Positions 33,099 through 42,328 of a stretch of DNA of 64,000 bases are shown here, in pieces. The DNA is from CAYWKS01 sp964458935. Its GTDB lineage: Bacteria > Planctomycetota > Phycisphaerae > Phycisphaerales > Zrk34. How positions within the stretch are numbered: the stretch's first letter is position 1; every line of letters begins with the position of its first letter. The position numbers and the translations under genes were made by a program. The stretch is taken from the NCBI GenBank assembly GCA_964458935.1, contig CAYWKS010000013.1, forward strand, positions 10,276-74,275. Direction: 5' to 3'. Below the pieces are notes generated by a model. It was not told the origin of the DNA, ran no database searches, and worked only from the letters and a program-made list of their open reading frames with translations.

Positions 33099-34109
33099 AT
33101 GCCCACCGTCCATGGTTTCGCCGCCGAACAGGCGGGCGCCCGGCTCACCCCCTTCGAGTACGAGCTCGGCGACCTGGGTCCGCACCAGGTCGATATCGAC
33201 GTGGCGTACTGCGGCATCTGTCACTCCGACCTGTCCATGCTGAAGAACGACTGGGGCATCACCCGCTTCCCGTTCGTGGGCGGTCACGAGGTGACCGGTC
33301 GCGTCGCGGCCGTCGGCGAGCACGTGACGCACCTGGCCGCCGGCCAGCGGGTGGGGCTCGGGTGGTTCAGCCATTCGTGCATGACCTGCCCTCAGTGCAT
33401 GTCGGGCGACCACAATCTGTGCGGCAACTCCGAGATGACGATCGTGGGGCGGCACGGCGGGTTCGCCGACCGGGTCCGTGCCAGCGGCGAGTCGGTCATC
33501 GCGCTGCCGGAGGGGGTGGATGAGGCGATCGTCGGGCCGCTGTTCTGCGGCGGCATCACGGTGTTCAACCCGATCGTGCAGTTCGGCGTCAAGCCGACCG
33601 ACCGCGTGGGCGTGGTGGGCATCGGCGGGCTCGGCCACCTTGCCTTGCAGTTCCTGAACAAATGGGGCTGCGAGGTCACGGCGTTCACCAGCACCGACGC
33701 CAAGGCCGACGAGGCCCGCTCGCTCGGGGCTCATCACGTTGTCGATAGCCGCAGCGACCAGGCCCTGGCCGACGTCGCCGGCCGCTACCACTTCATCATC
33801 TGCACCGTCAACGTGAACCTGCATTGGCAGGCGTACCTGGCCGCGCTGCGCCCCGGCGGCCGCTTCCACCAGGTCGGCGCCGCCGAGTCGATCACGCTGC
33901 CGGTCTTCCCCATGATGCTGGGCCAGAAGCAGGTATCCGGCTCGCCCGTGGGCAGCCCCGAGACCATCCGGGTCATGCTCGAGTTCTGCGGGCGCCACGG
34001 CATCGCGCCGGTCACCGAGCACTACCCGATGAGCCGGATCAACGACGCGATGCAGCGGCTGGCCGACGGCCTGGCCCGCTATCGCGTGGTGCTGCAGGCC
34101 CACGCCTGA
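33099..34109 (+). CDS. zinc-dependent alcohol/aldehyde dehydrogenase (cinnamyl-alcohol dehydrogenase-like)
   Basis: A 336-residue medium-chain NADP-preferring dehydrogenase of the YahK/Ahr-CAD group. Catalytic zinc ligands lie in YCGICHSDL and GGHEVTG. The structural zinc has four Cys (C-X2-C-X2-C-X7-C in CMTCPQCMSGDHNLC). The Rossmann motif is VGVVGIGGLGHLALQF. It probably reduces aldehydes to alcohols; the substrate is not readable. AAGGAG lies ~8 nt before the ATG. It stands alone between icd and the pilus locus. Confidence 0.9.
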   Translation: MPTVHGFAAEQAGARLTPFEYELGDLGPHQVDIDVAYCGICHSDLSMLKNDWGITRFPFVGGHEVTGRVAAVGEHVTHLAAGQRVGLGWFSHSCMTCPQCMSGDHNLCGNSEMTIVGRHGGFADRVRASGESVIALPEGVDEAIVGPLFCGGITVFNPIVQFGVKPTDRVGVVGIGGLGHLALQFLNKWGCEVTAFTSTDAKADEARSLGAHHVVDSRSDQALADVAGRYHFIICTVNVNLHWQAYLAALRPGGRFHQVGAAESITLPVFPMMLGQKQVSGSPVGSPETIRVMLEFCGRHGIAPVTEHYPMSRINDAMQRLADGLARYRVVLQAHA

Positions 34110-34233
34110 CGTTCCGCCTGGCGACGCGGTCCGGACCCGCGACCGGCGCCCGATGACCGGGCCGCCGCGGGCTATCCCCGCGCGCCGTCGCCGCGGCCGA
34201 TCACCGCGTGAGTCTGGCGAGCGGAGTGGGGTG

Positions 34234-34250
34234 GTAACGGTTGTAACGGT
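34234..34250. repeat. tandem GTAACGGT repeat upstream of pilM
   Basis: Two copies of GTAACGGT (34234-34241 and 34243-34250) with a 9-bp period lie ~170 bp before pilM. This could be a protein-binding site. The surrounding gap (34110-34416) holds no other gene or confident promoter. Confidence 0.4.
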
Positions 34251-34416
34251 CACGCGGCGGACAAAGACCGGGCAATGTTGCGAATACACATAAGGCGATT
34301 GCATTTGCCGATAGGAATCGTACGTGATCAATAACACCGCGCTTCACACGGCGGTGGGCAACACAGACGCGGTCCCGACCCGCCGCGGCGGGCATCGCGT
34401 GGAAGGACGCCGGCTC

Positions 34417-35589
34417 ATGCCGCTCAAGTTTCGACACAACAAGAACGCACCGATCGCGGTGGACCTGGGGGCGACCCGGGTTCGCATGCTGCAACTGGTC
34501 GCGGGCCCCGAGCCGCTGATCCGTGCGGCCGCGGCGCGGGCCGTGCCCGACAGCGTCCGCGAGGACCCCGACGGGTGGGCCGGCTTCTGCATCGACGCGG
34601 TGCAGGCTCTGAGCCGCGAAGGGGGCTTCGCCGGCCGCTCGGTCGTCGTCGCGCTGCCCGCCCGCGCCACGTTCGTGCAGCACCTGCGGCTGAACGGCGA
34701 GGGCGCGGTCGAGGGCCAGCTCGCCCAGCACCTCCGCGAGGCGCTGAACGTCGAGCCGGCGCAGCTCATCGTGCGGCACGTCGACGTCTGCCAGACGATG
34801 GTCAACGAAGCCACGCGGCGTGAGGTGATCTGCATGGCCGCGGCGCGCGGCCAGGTCATGCGCTATCTCTCGAAGTTCCAGCACGCCAAGATGGGCGTCG
34901 CGGGCATGCACGCCGAGCACCAGGCGATCCACGCGTGCGGCGTCGGCAAGTCCCGCCGCAGCGGCGACGAGGAGCTCGCCACGATGTCCGTCGACATCGG
35001 CAGCGCCTCGACGCGCGTCGTGATCGCCCATGGGCCCGACCTGGTCTTCGCCAAGCAGATCGCCGTTGGTGGCGAGCACTTCGACCGCCAGTTCGCCGAG
35101 CAGTTGCAGATCGACCTGGCGGAGGCGCGGGATCGCCGCCGCCGCCAGGCTTCGACCCGATCGACCGCCGCGGCCGCGACCGGCGCCGCCCCGTCGGCGT
35201 CGCCCCCGCCGCTGCCGGCGGCCGAAGCGCGGCGGAGCGGCACGGCCCTGCTCGACGCCCCGGAGGTCCCCGAGACGATCGACCCGGAGGGCGAGATGCT
35301 CGACGCGCTCGTGGATGAGCTGCGGCTGTGCGTGAGCTATCACGCCGCGCTGTTCGAAGGCCGCGGGATCGACCGGATCGTCTTCTACGGCGGGGAGGCG
35401 CGTCAGACCCGCCTGTGCCGCCACATCACTCAATCGCTCGCCATCGAGGGCAAGGTGGGCGATCCCCTCGGCGGGCTCGGCCGCGCCGCCGACGCCCATC
35501 CGCCGGTCGGCGTGGAGCTCCGCGAGCCGCAGCCCGACTGGGCCGTCTGCGTTGGTCTGGCCGCCCTCGCCGCAGGAGGTGCAGCATGA
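34417..35589 (+). CDS. pilM: type IV pilus assembly protein PilM
   Basis: PilM is the cytoplasmic actin-like protein that binds the PilN tail and couples the inner-membrane complex to the motor. The actin-like core is visible: IAVDLGATRVRMLQLV at the N-terminus, MSVDIGSASTRVVIAHG in the second half, and FYGGEARQTRL near the end. A Pro/Ala-rich insert lies at ~250-285. I chose the ATG preceded by GGAAGGA; an in-frame GTG 31 codons upstream is less likely. The stop overlaps the pilN start by 4 bp. The protein has 390 residues. Confidence 0.88.
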   Translation: MPLKFRHNKNAPIAVDLGATRVRMLQLVAGPEPLIRAAAARAVPDSVREDPDGWAGFCIDAVQALSREGGFAGRSVVVALPARATFVQHLRLNGEGAVEGQLAQHLREALNVEPAQLIVRHVDVCQTMVNEATRREVICMAAARGQVMRYLSKFQHAKMGVAGMHAEHQAIHACGVGKSRRSGDEELATMSVDIGSASTRVVIAHGPDLVFAKQIAVGGEHFDRQFAEQLQIDLAEARDRRRRQASTRSTAAAATGAAPSASPPPLPAAEARRSGTALLDAPEVPETIDPEGEMLDALVDELRLCVSYHAALFEGRGIDRIVFYGGEARQTRLCRHITQSLAIEGKVGDPLGGLGRAADAHPPVGVELREPQPDWAVCVGLAALAAGGAA

Positions 35590-36299
35590 GCAGGAAGCCC
35601 GTCGATTTCCTCCCCGAAGACTTCGTCGAACGCCGCATCGAGCGGCGGACGAACATCATCTGCCTGATCCTCTTCGCGGTGGTGTTGATCGGCGTGGTGG
35701 GGGCGTACGCGGTGACCCGCACCCAGTTGCACCTGGCGCTCCGCGAGCGGGAGCGGATCGGCGCGGCGTACGAGGACGCGGCCCGCCGCATCGCCCAGCT
35801 CGACGAGCTGCAACACAAGCGGCAGGCGCTGCTGCGGAAGGTCCGCGTCACGGCGATGCTCATCGAGCCGGTCCCCCGCAGCAATCTGCTGGCGGCGCTG
35901 GCCCACCGCATGCCCGAGGCCGCCAGCCTCGAGAACGTCACGCTCAAGAGCACCCAGGTCCAGGTGGCCCCCACCCCGGCGCCCAGGACCAAGTCGGCGC
36001 TCGCCGACGCCGCGAAGGCGGCGAGCAAGGACGCCGCCGCGGCCGACCTCGAGCCCGAGGTCCAGCGCTACCGCGTGGAGCTGAGTGTGGTCGGCCTGGC
36101 GCCGACCGACATCCAGGTCGCCCAGTACATCGCCGACCTCGCCGAGAGCCCCCTGCTCGAGAGCGTGGACCTGGTGTACTCCGAGGAGGCCCGGGTGAAC
36201 GGCCGGACGACACGGGAGTTCAAGATCGACATCGTGCTCGACCCCGAGGCGGACATCCGCCGGATCGACGGGATGCGATTGACGGGAGTGCAAAGCTGA
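35586..36299 (+). CDS. pilN: PilN-like inner-membrane pilus assembly protein
   Basis: A 237-residue single-pass protein. The cytoplasmic N-terminus (KPVDFLPEDFVERRIERR) resembles the PilM-binding INLLP-type tail of PilN. A membrane segment follows at ~22-43 (TNIICLILFAVVLIGVVGAY), then a coiled coil (~45-85) and a ferredoxin-like periplasmic domain. It starts within the pilM stop (ATGA) and its own stop overlaps pilO by 1 bp. Position and topology support the assignment more than sequence identity. Confidence 0.8.
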   Translation: MSRKPVDFLPEDFVERRIERRTNIICLILFAVVLIGVVGAYAVTRTQLHLALRERERIGAAYEDAARRIAQLDELQHKRQALLRKVRVTAMLIEPVPRSNLLAALAHRMPEAASLENVTLKSTQVQVAPTPAPRTKSALADAAKAASKDAAAADLEPEVQRYRVELSVVGLAPTDIQVAQYIADLAESPLLESVDLVYSEEARVNGRTTREFKIDIVLDPEADIRRIDGMRLTGVQS

Positions 36300-36847
36300 T
36301 GCGTTTGGGTATCCGCGAGCTCGTGTTCATCGTGATGCTGCTGGGCCTGCCCGGCGCGGCGTACTTCAGCGTCTTCCGCGACATGAACCAGAGCATCGAC
36401 AAGCTGTACGCCGACAACGCCGCCAAGCGCGCCAAGCTCGAGCGGCTGGAGGTCGCCCGCCACATCGAAGACCTCGGCAGCGAGATCGCGAAGCTGCAGA
36501 AGGCCGTCGACGTCTTCGAGGCGCGGCTGCCCGCCGAGAAGGACGTCGAGGTCATCCTCCGGCAGATCTGGGAGATGGCCTCGGCCCACAAGCTCAACCC
36601 CCGCAGCGTCCGCACCGACCAGCCCATCGAACGGCGGATGCACAGCGAACTGCCGATGCGGATGGAGATCCTCGGTGACTTCGACGGGTTCTACAGCTTC
36701 CTGCTGGCGCTGGAGCGGTTGGACCGCATCACCCACATCCGCGACATGAAGATCAAGTCGCTGCCCGATCGTGACGGCCGGATCGAGGTCGAGCTCACCC
36801 TGAGCATCTTCTTCGAACCGGCCCGCATGGCCTCGAAGGGAGCGTGA
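36299..36847 (+). CDS. pilO: PilO-like inner-membrane pilus assembly protein
   Basis: A 182-residue protein with an N-terminal membrane helix (~8-24, VFIVMLLGLPGAAYFSVF), a coiled coil (~30-75) and a PilO-type periplasmic domain (KDVEVILRQIWEMASAHKL, PMRMEILGDFDGFYSFLLAL). PilO pairs with PilN to form the alignment complex of the pilus machine. Start and stop overlap both neighbours, indicating tight translational coupling. Confidence 0.85.
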   Translation: MRLGIRELVFIVMLLGLPGAAYFSVFRDMNQSIDKLYADNAAKRAKLERLEVARHIEDLGSEIAKLQKAVDVFEARLPAEKDVEVILRQIWEMASAHKLNPRSVRTDQPIERRMHSELPMRMEILGDFDGFYSFLLALERLDRITHIRDMKIKSLPDRDGRIEVELTLSIFFEPARMASKGA

Positions 36848-36852
36848 GGAGC

Positions 36853-37611
36853 ATGAGCATCCTTCAGACATGGATGAGCGGACAGCCCGACGCCGACGCC
36901 GACGCCACGCCCGATGAGGCGAGCGCCCCCGGCGGGGGCGCGTCGAGCGAATGGAACATCGTCGGACTCGATGCCGAGGCCGGCGCCGCCGCGCCCTCCC
37001 GCGCCCGGCGCATCGGCGAGGGCGTCGGCGTCATCGGCGTGGTGTTCCTCATCGGCGTCGGGGCGCTGTGGGCGATGCGGGCCGCGGGCGCGGTCGACGT
37101 CTCGGCGTCCGCCTCGACCGTCGAGATCCAGGTCGAGAAGGCGCTGGCCCAGCTCCGCGGCGGCGCGGCGGTGCCCGACGACGCCCAGGGCACCCGGGAC
37201 CTGAGCCAGTGGCTGCACGCCAGCGACCGGCTGATCGCCCGCTTCACCGACGACGGCACCGACAAGCAGATCGCCCTGCACATGCTCGGCCGCAACCCCT
37301 TCGCGATGGTGGGTCGGCCCGAGCCGCAACCGGCCGCGGAAGCGGGCCCGACCAACCCCCGGGCCGACGCCCGCGCCGAGCGGATGCGCCAGCTGCGGCG
37401 CGAGTTCGAGACGTTGCAGTTGGAGATGGTCATGACCAGCCGCACGCCGATGGCGGTGATCAACGGCCGGCTGGTCCGCCAGGGCGAGCCGTACGGCAGC
37501 TTCACGGTGACGCGGATCGAGCCGCGCACCGCCGTGCTCACCGCCGCCGGCAACACCTACCGACTGAGCATGCGCATGCCGCAGATGAATCCGAACCCCG
37601 CCCATGACTGA
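36853..37611 (+). CDS. PilP/GspC-like pilus protein
   Basis: A protein of ~252 residues. An Asp/Ala-rich cytoplasmic N-terminus precedes one membrane segment (~57-76, GVGVIGVVFLIGVGALWAM). The last ~60 residues (SRTPMAVINGRLVRQGEP and the following TVTRIEPRTAVL) resemble the homology region of PilP and GspC that contacts the secretin. There is no lipobox, unlike classical PilP. ATG 36853 is preferred; a GTG at 36844 overlapping the pilO stop is possible. The assignment is inferred from topology and gene order. Confidence 0.62.
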   Translation: MSILQTWMSGQPDADADATPDEASAPGGGASSEWNIVGLDAEAGAAAPSRARRIGEGVGVIGVVFLIGVGALWAMRAAGAVDVSASASTVEIQVEKALAQLRGGAAVPDDAQGTRDLSQWLHASDRLIARFTDDGTDKQIALHMLGRNPFAMVGRPEPQPAAEAGPTNPRADARAERMRQLRREFETLQLEMVMTSRTPMAVINGRLVRQGEPYGSFTVTRIEPRTAVLTAAGNTYRLSMRMPQMNPNPAHD

Positions 37612-39415
37612 CCGGACGAACAGCGCGATCCACGAGGCCCCGCCGGCCGCCCCCGACAGCGGGCAGCCCGCGGCGGAGCCGTCGCCCGCGCCCGCGGCGT
37701 CGGAAGCGGCGCCCCGGGGCGCGGCGGCGGCGGACCTCGGTCAGCGGCTGCTCGATGCGGCGGTGGTGGACGCGGCGACGCTGGCGCGGGCCCGCGCGGT
37801 GCAGCGGCAGACCCCCGGCAAGCGGCTGGCCGACGTGCTCGTGGAACTGGGCGTGGCCGAGCAGGCCGTGCAGCGTGAGGCCGCCGCCATCGCCGGCATC
37901 GGCTTCGAGCGGTTCGAGCCCGAGGCGCTGGACGAGAGCCTGATCGAGCGGCTGGGGCTGGACTACTGCAAGGCCAACGGCGTCATCCCGCTCCGCGAGG
38001 AGGGCGAGCGCGTGGTCATCGGGCTGACTGACCCGTGCCGGCTGTTCATCCTCGACGACGTGCGGCGGCGGCTCCGCAGCCCGATCAAGGTCGTCATGAT
38101 CTGCCAGGCCGACATCGCCGCCGCCATCGAGGCCCTCAGCGACGACGAGCCGGCCGACATGGCCATCGACGACATCATCAAGGACATCGGCCTCGACGAC
38201 GTGGAGACGATCGAGGACGAGGAGGCCGACGTCGACCTCGAGAAGCAGGCCGGCCAGAGCCCGGTCATCCGCTTCGTGAACCACCTGATCTTTGATGCGG
38301 TCAAGTCGGGCGCGTCGGACATCCACATCGAGCCGCAGGACAAGCGGCTGCGGATCCGCTACCGGATCGACGGGCTGCTGTTCGATTCGATGAGCCCGCC
38401 ACACCGGATGCACGCGGCGATCGTCTCGCGGCTGAAGATCATGGCGAACCTGGACATCTCCGAGCGGCGGCTGCCTCAGGACGGGCGGATCCGCGCGATC
38501 GTCCGCGGCCGCAAGCTCGACCTGCGGCTGAGCACGCTGCCGACCGGGTGCGGCGAAAAGGCGGTCATGCGCATCCTCGACCAGCGGTCGATCAACGTCC
38601 AGCTCGCCGAGCTCGGCATGCCCGAAGACACGCTGACGATCTGGAAGAACCAGGTCCGCCAGCCGCACGGCATCCTGCTGGTCACGGGCCCGACCGGCTC
38701 GGGCAAGAGCACCACGCTGTACGCCTCGCTGGGCCAGATGGACCGCAGCCACCAGAACATCTCGACCGTGGAAGACCCGATCGAGTACCACCTCGACGGG
38801 ATCAGCCAGGTCCAGGTGCACGAGAAGATCGGCATGACGTTCGCGGGGGCGCTGCGGTCGCTGCTGCGGCAGGACCCGGACGTGATCATGGTCGGCGAGA
38901 TCCGCGACGCGGACACCTCGCGGATCGCCGTCCAGGCGGCGCTGACCGGCCACCTCGTGCTCTCCACGCTGCACACCAACGACGCCCCGTCGTCGGTGAC
39001 GCGGCTGATCAACATCGGCGTCGAGCCGTTCCTGATCGGCGCGGCGGTCAACGGCGTGCTCGCCCAGCGTCTGGTGCGTCGGATCTGCGACCAGTGCCGC
39101 CGCCAGGTCGCCCCCGAGGCCCACCTCGTCGAGCACCTGCAGATGCGCGACCTCGACGCCGATTACGTCTGGCAGGGCGCCGGGTGCGACGCCTGCCACA
39201 ACACCGGCTACGCCGGCCGGGTCGGGCTGTACGAGATGCTCGTGCTCGACGACACGATGCGCGACACGATCGCCCGCCGGCCCAACGTCACCGAGTTCCG
39301 CACGCTCTGCATCGACCGTGGGATGCGGACCCTCCGCGAGGACGGGTTCGACAAGGTCGCCCGCGGCATCACCACCGTCGAGGAGGTCCTCCGCGCGACG
39401 CACTCGACGATCTGA
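37604..39415 (+). CDS. pilB: type IV pilus extension ATPase PilB (GspE family)
   Basis: A 603-residue secretion/pilus assembly ATPase. Residues ~45-190 form the MshEN/T2SSE N-terminal domain. The ATPase core carries GASDIHIEPQ, Walker A GPTGSGKSTT, the Asp box VEDPIEYHL, Walker B (LRQDPDVIMVGEIRD) and the His box (TGHLVLSTLHTNDA). A two-CxxC zinc motif (CDQC and CDAC) lies in the C-terminal part, typical of extension ATPases and absent from PilT. It powers pilus polymerisation. It overlaps the PilP-like gene by 8 bp. Confidence 0.94.
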   Translation: MTDRTNSAIHEAPPAAPDSGQPAAEPSPAPAASEAAPRGAAAADLGQRLLDAAVVDAATLARARAVQRQTPGKRLADVLVELGVAEQAVQREAAAIAGIGFERFEPEALDESLIERLGLDYCKANGVIPLREEGERVVIGLTDPCRLFILDDVRRRLRSPIKVVMICQADIAAAIEALSDDEPADMAIDDIIKDIGLDDVETIEDEEADVDLEKQAGQSPVIRFVNHLIFDAVKSGASDIHIEPQDKRLRIRYRIDGLLFDSMSPPHRMHAAIVSRLKIMANLDISERRLPQDGRIRAIVRGRKLDLRLSTLPTGCGEKAVMRILDQRSINVQLAELGMPEDTLTIWKNQVRQPHGILLVTGPTGSGKSTTLYASLGQMDRSHQNISTVEDPIEYHLDGISQVQVHEKIGMTFAGALRSLLRQDPDVIMVGEIRDADTSRIAVQAALTGHLVLSTLHTNDAPSSVTRLINIGVEPFLIGAAVNGVLAQRLVRRICDQCRRQVAPEAHLVEHLQMRDLDADYVWQGAGCDACHNTGYAGRVGLYEMLVLDDTMRDTIARRPNVTEFRTLCIDRGMRTLREDGFDKVARGITTVEEVLRATHSTI

Positions 39416-39437
39416 TCCACCCATGACAAGGACACCC

Positions 39438-40535
39438 ATGACCGATACCGACACAGCGACGACCGCGACCGGCCCCATCGGGATCGACGACCTGCTGCGC
39501 GCGGCGATGGCGACCGACGCCTCGGACGTGCACCTGGTCGCCGGGCACCCGCCGATGGTCCGCATCCACACCAAGATGCAGCCGATGACCGGCTACGGGC
39601 CGCTGTCCGCCGAGCAGACCATGGAGGTGATCCGCACCATGGCGCCGCCCGAGGGGCTCGACCGCTTCCACGAGCACAAGGACTCGGACTTCAGCTACGC
39701 GGTGGATGGGCTGGGCCGCTTCCGTGTCAACGCGCACATGCAGCGGCAGGGCCCGGGGATCGCGCTCCGCTCGATCAAGGAGGACATCCCCTCGCTCGAG
39801 CAGCTCAACCTGCCGGCGGTCATCGAGAAGCTGACCTACCTGCCCCGCGGGCTGGTGCTGGTCACCGGGGCGACCGGCTCGGGCAAGAGCACCACGCTGG
39901 CGGCGATGATCCAGGCGATGAACCAGCGGTACGACGCGCACATCCTCACCCTCGAAGACCCGATCGAGTACGTGTTCAAGTCCGACCGCAGCGTGATCGA
40001 ACAGCGGGAGCTCGGTGCCGACACGCCCAGCTTCGCATCGGGCCTCAAGCACGCGCTCCGCCAGGACCCCGACATCATCCTCGTGGGCGAGATGCGCGAC
40101 CTGGACACCACGGCCGCGGCGATCACCGCCGCCGAGACCGGGCACCTGGTGCTCTCGACGCTGCACACCAACTCGGCGGCGTCGACGATCGAGCGGATCA
40201 TCGACATGTACCCCGCGACGCAGCAGAACCAGATCCGCGCCATGCTGGCGAACACGCTGCAGGCCGTGCTCAGCCAGCAGTTGTTCAAGCGGGTGGATCA
40301 GCCGGGGATGGTGCCGGCGCTGGAGGTGCTGGTGGCGACGCCGGCCGTGCGGAACCTCATCCGCGAGAACCGCACGTTCGAGATCCCCAACGTCATCGAG
40401 ACCAACCGCAGCCTGGGCATGCAGTTGCTGGACAACGCCGTGGCGGCGCTGCACTTCAACGGCATGATCAGCCGCGAGGACGCGATCGCCAAGGCGGTCA
40501 ACCCGGACAAGCTCAGCCGCGACCTCGCCGCATAA
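39438..40535 (+). CDS. pilT: pilus retraction ATPase PilT
   Basis: A 365-residue retraction ATPase. Features are the N-terminal ASDVHLVAGHPPMVRI, Walker A GATGSGKSTT, LTLEDPIEYVF, Walker B RQDPDIILVGEMRD, the His box TGHLVLSTLHTNSA, and the C-terminal AIRNLIRE-type segment (AVRNLIRENRTFEIPNVIE) needed for retraction. It lacks the zinc motif of PilB. I chose ATG 39438 with AAGGA upstream; an in-frame ATG 15 bp earlier is possible. Its presence indicates a retractile pilus capable of twitching or DNA uptake. Confidence 0.95.
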   Translation: MTDTDTATTATGPIGIDDLLRAAMATDASDVHLVAGHPPMVRIHTKMQPMTGYGPLSAEQTMEVIRTMAPPEGLDRFHEHKDSDFSYAVDGLGRFRVNAHMQRQGPGIALRSIKEDIPSLEQLNLPAVIEKLTYLPRGLVLVTGATGSGKSTTLAAMIQAMNQRYDAHILTLEDPIEYVFKSDRSVIEQRELGADTPSFASGLKHALRQDPDIILVGEMRDLDTTAAAITAAETGHLVLSTLHTNSAASTIERIIDMYPATQQNQIRAMLANTLQAVLSQQLFKRVDQPGMVPALEVLVATPAVRNLIRENRTFEIPNVIETNRSLGMQLLDNAVAALHFNGMISREDAIAKAVNPDKLSRDLAA

Positions 40536-40550
40536 GGACACCCGACGCCG

Positions 40551-41774
40551 ATGATGCACTTTCGTTACGAGCTACAGACCGCGGACGGCGGGGCGACGGC
40601 CGGGGTGATCGCCGCGGCCACGGCCGCCGAGGCCTCGCAGAAGCTGCGCGCCCGCGGCCGCATCGTCAGCATCCGCGCCGACCGTCGGGCCGGCCGCCAG
40701 TCGCTCGGGGAGCGGCTGAAGGAGCTGAACCACACGTCCGGCCCGTCGATGTCGGACATCCAGGGCTTCACGACGGAGCTGGCGGTGATGATCCGCGCGG
40801 GCATCAGCCTCCGCAGCGCGATCGAGGGCATCGCCGAGCAGGCCGAGAACCCCCGCTTCCGCAACCTGCTGGAGACGATCAAGGCCGACGTGGAAGGCGG
40901 CCAGAGCTTCTCCGACGCCCTGGCCAAGCACCCCAAATACTTCAACGCGTTGTACGTGAACATGGTGCGGGCCTCGGAGATGAGCGGGTCGTTCGCGCGG
41001 ATGCTCGACCGCATCGCCGCCTACCTCGCCCAGCAGATGGAGACCCGCGCGATGGTCCGCGGGGCGATGATCTACCCGGCGACGATCTTCACGATGGCGG
41101 TCGGGACGACGATCTTCCTGCTGACGTTCGTGCTGCCCAAGTTCGCCGGGGTGTTCGAGGGCAAGGAGCACCTGCTGCCCTGGCCGACGATCTTCCTGAT
41201 GAGCCTGTCGGACTTCATGGTCGACTTCTGGTGGGCGGTGGTGCTGGGGATCGCGGGGCTGCTCGGGGGGCTGTTCGCGCTGTCGAAGACCCAGACGGGG
41301 CGGGTCTGGTTCGACCAGGCGAAGCTCTCGGCGCCGATCTTCCGCAAGATGTTCCGGGCGCTGTACATCAGCCGCTCGCTGCACACGATGGGCGAGCTGA
41401 TCAACGCCGGCGTGCCCATGCTCGACACGCTGTCGATCACCGGCGACATCAGCGGCAACGTGTTCTACCGCGGGCTGTGGCGGCGGGTCCACAACGCCGT
41501 CAAGCAGGGCCGCAAGATCTCCTCCGAACTGCTCAAGACCCACCTGCTGCCGCGGAACGTGGTGCAGATGGTCTCGGCGGGCGAGGAGTCGGGCAAGCTC
41601 GGCGAGGTGCTCGACGAGATCAGCACCTACTACGCCAAGCAGCTCCGCGACGCGATCAAGACCGTCACCAGCATGATCGAGCCGATCATGATCGTGTTCA
41701 TGGGCTCGGTGGTCGGGTTCATCGCGATGGCGATCATCCTGCCGATCTTCAAGATGAGCTCCCTGGTCAAGTGA
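40551..41774 (+). CDS. pilC: pilus inner-membrane platform protein PilC (GspF family)
   Basis: A 407-residue polytopic platform protein. It has two repeated T2SSF domains (~70-195 and ~275-395), each with the helical cytoplasmic part followed by membrane segments. Typical stretches are TTELAVMIRAGISLRSAIEG and, in the second repeat, RSLHTMGELINAGVPMLDTL. The last hydrophobic segment ends the protein (VFMGSVVGFIAMAIILPIF). It rotates or shifts to insert pilin subunits under PilB/PilT drive. Confidence 0.94.
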   Translation: MMHFRYELQTADGGATAGVIAAATAAEASQKLRARGRIVSIRADRRAGRQSLGERLKELNHTSGPSMSDIQGFTTELAVMIRAGISLRSAIEGIAEQAENPRFRNLLETIKADVEGGQSFSDALAKHPKYFNALYVNMVRASEMSGSFARMLDRIAAYLAQQMETRAMVRGAMIYPATIFTMAVGTTIFLLTFVLPKFAGVFEGKEHLLPWPTIFLMSLSDFMVDFWWAVVLGIAGLLGGLFALSKTQTGRVWFDQAKLSAPIFRKMFRALYISRSLHTMGELINAGVPMLDTLSITGDISGNVFYRGLWRRVHNAVKQGRKISSELLKTHLLPRNVVQMVSAGEESGKLGEVLDEISTYYAKQLRDAIKTVTSMIEPIMIVFMGSVVGFIAMAIILPIFKMSSLVK

Positions 41775-41787
41775 GGACAACCCACGC

Positions 41788-42309
41788 ATGCGACGACGAG
41801 GCTACACACTGATCGAGACCGCGGTCGCGACGATCATCGTCGCGGTCGGGGTGTTGTCGATGATGGCGGCCCAGCACGCCTTCCACCGCCAGTCCCATGG
41901 CGCCCAGCAGATCGCCTCGGGGCTGACGCTGGCCAACGAGGTGCGCGAGATCACGCTCAACCTGCCGCTGTCCGACCCGATCACCGGCGCGATGGTGTTC
42001 GGGCCCGAGTCCAACGAGACGGCCGTGACCCACTACGACGACCTGGACGACTTCGCCGGCAGCGACGGGGCGGGCGTGACGTTCAGCCCGCCGATCGACG
42101 CGCTCCGCCAGCCGATCGACGCGCTGGCCGGCTGGTCGCAGCACGTCGCGGCGGAGAACGTCGCGGCGACGGACATCGGCGGCCCGGCCGCGGCCGACCA
42201 CGCGACGGACCTGATCCGCATGACCGTGATCATCCGCCGCACCCCGCCGGGCGCCGCGAACCCCGTCGAGGTGACCCGGCTGACCTGGCTGGCGGCGGGC
42301 GGCTCATAA
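41788..42309 (+). CDS. minor pilin, PilV/GspI-like
   Basis: A 173-residue prepilin. Its leader is MRRRG, cleaved before YTLIETAVATIIVAVGVLSMM, with Glu at +5. The remaining soluble head is Asp-rich and lacks Cys. Position directly after pilC and before a PilX-like gene suggests a minor pilin of the priming complex; PilV or GspI is the nearest type by the 'TLIE' leader and length. The exact class is not certain. Confidence 0.78.
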   Translation: MRRRGYTLIETAVATIIVAVGVLSMMAAQHAFHRQSHGAQQIASGLTLANEVREITLNLPLSDPITGAMVFGPESNETAVTHYDDLDDFAGSDGAGVTFSPPIDALRQPIDALAGWSQHVAAENVAATDIGGPAAADHATDLIRMTVIIRRTPPGAANPVEVTRLTWLAAGGS

Positions 42310-42328
42310 CACGCGGAGGCATCGAACC

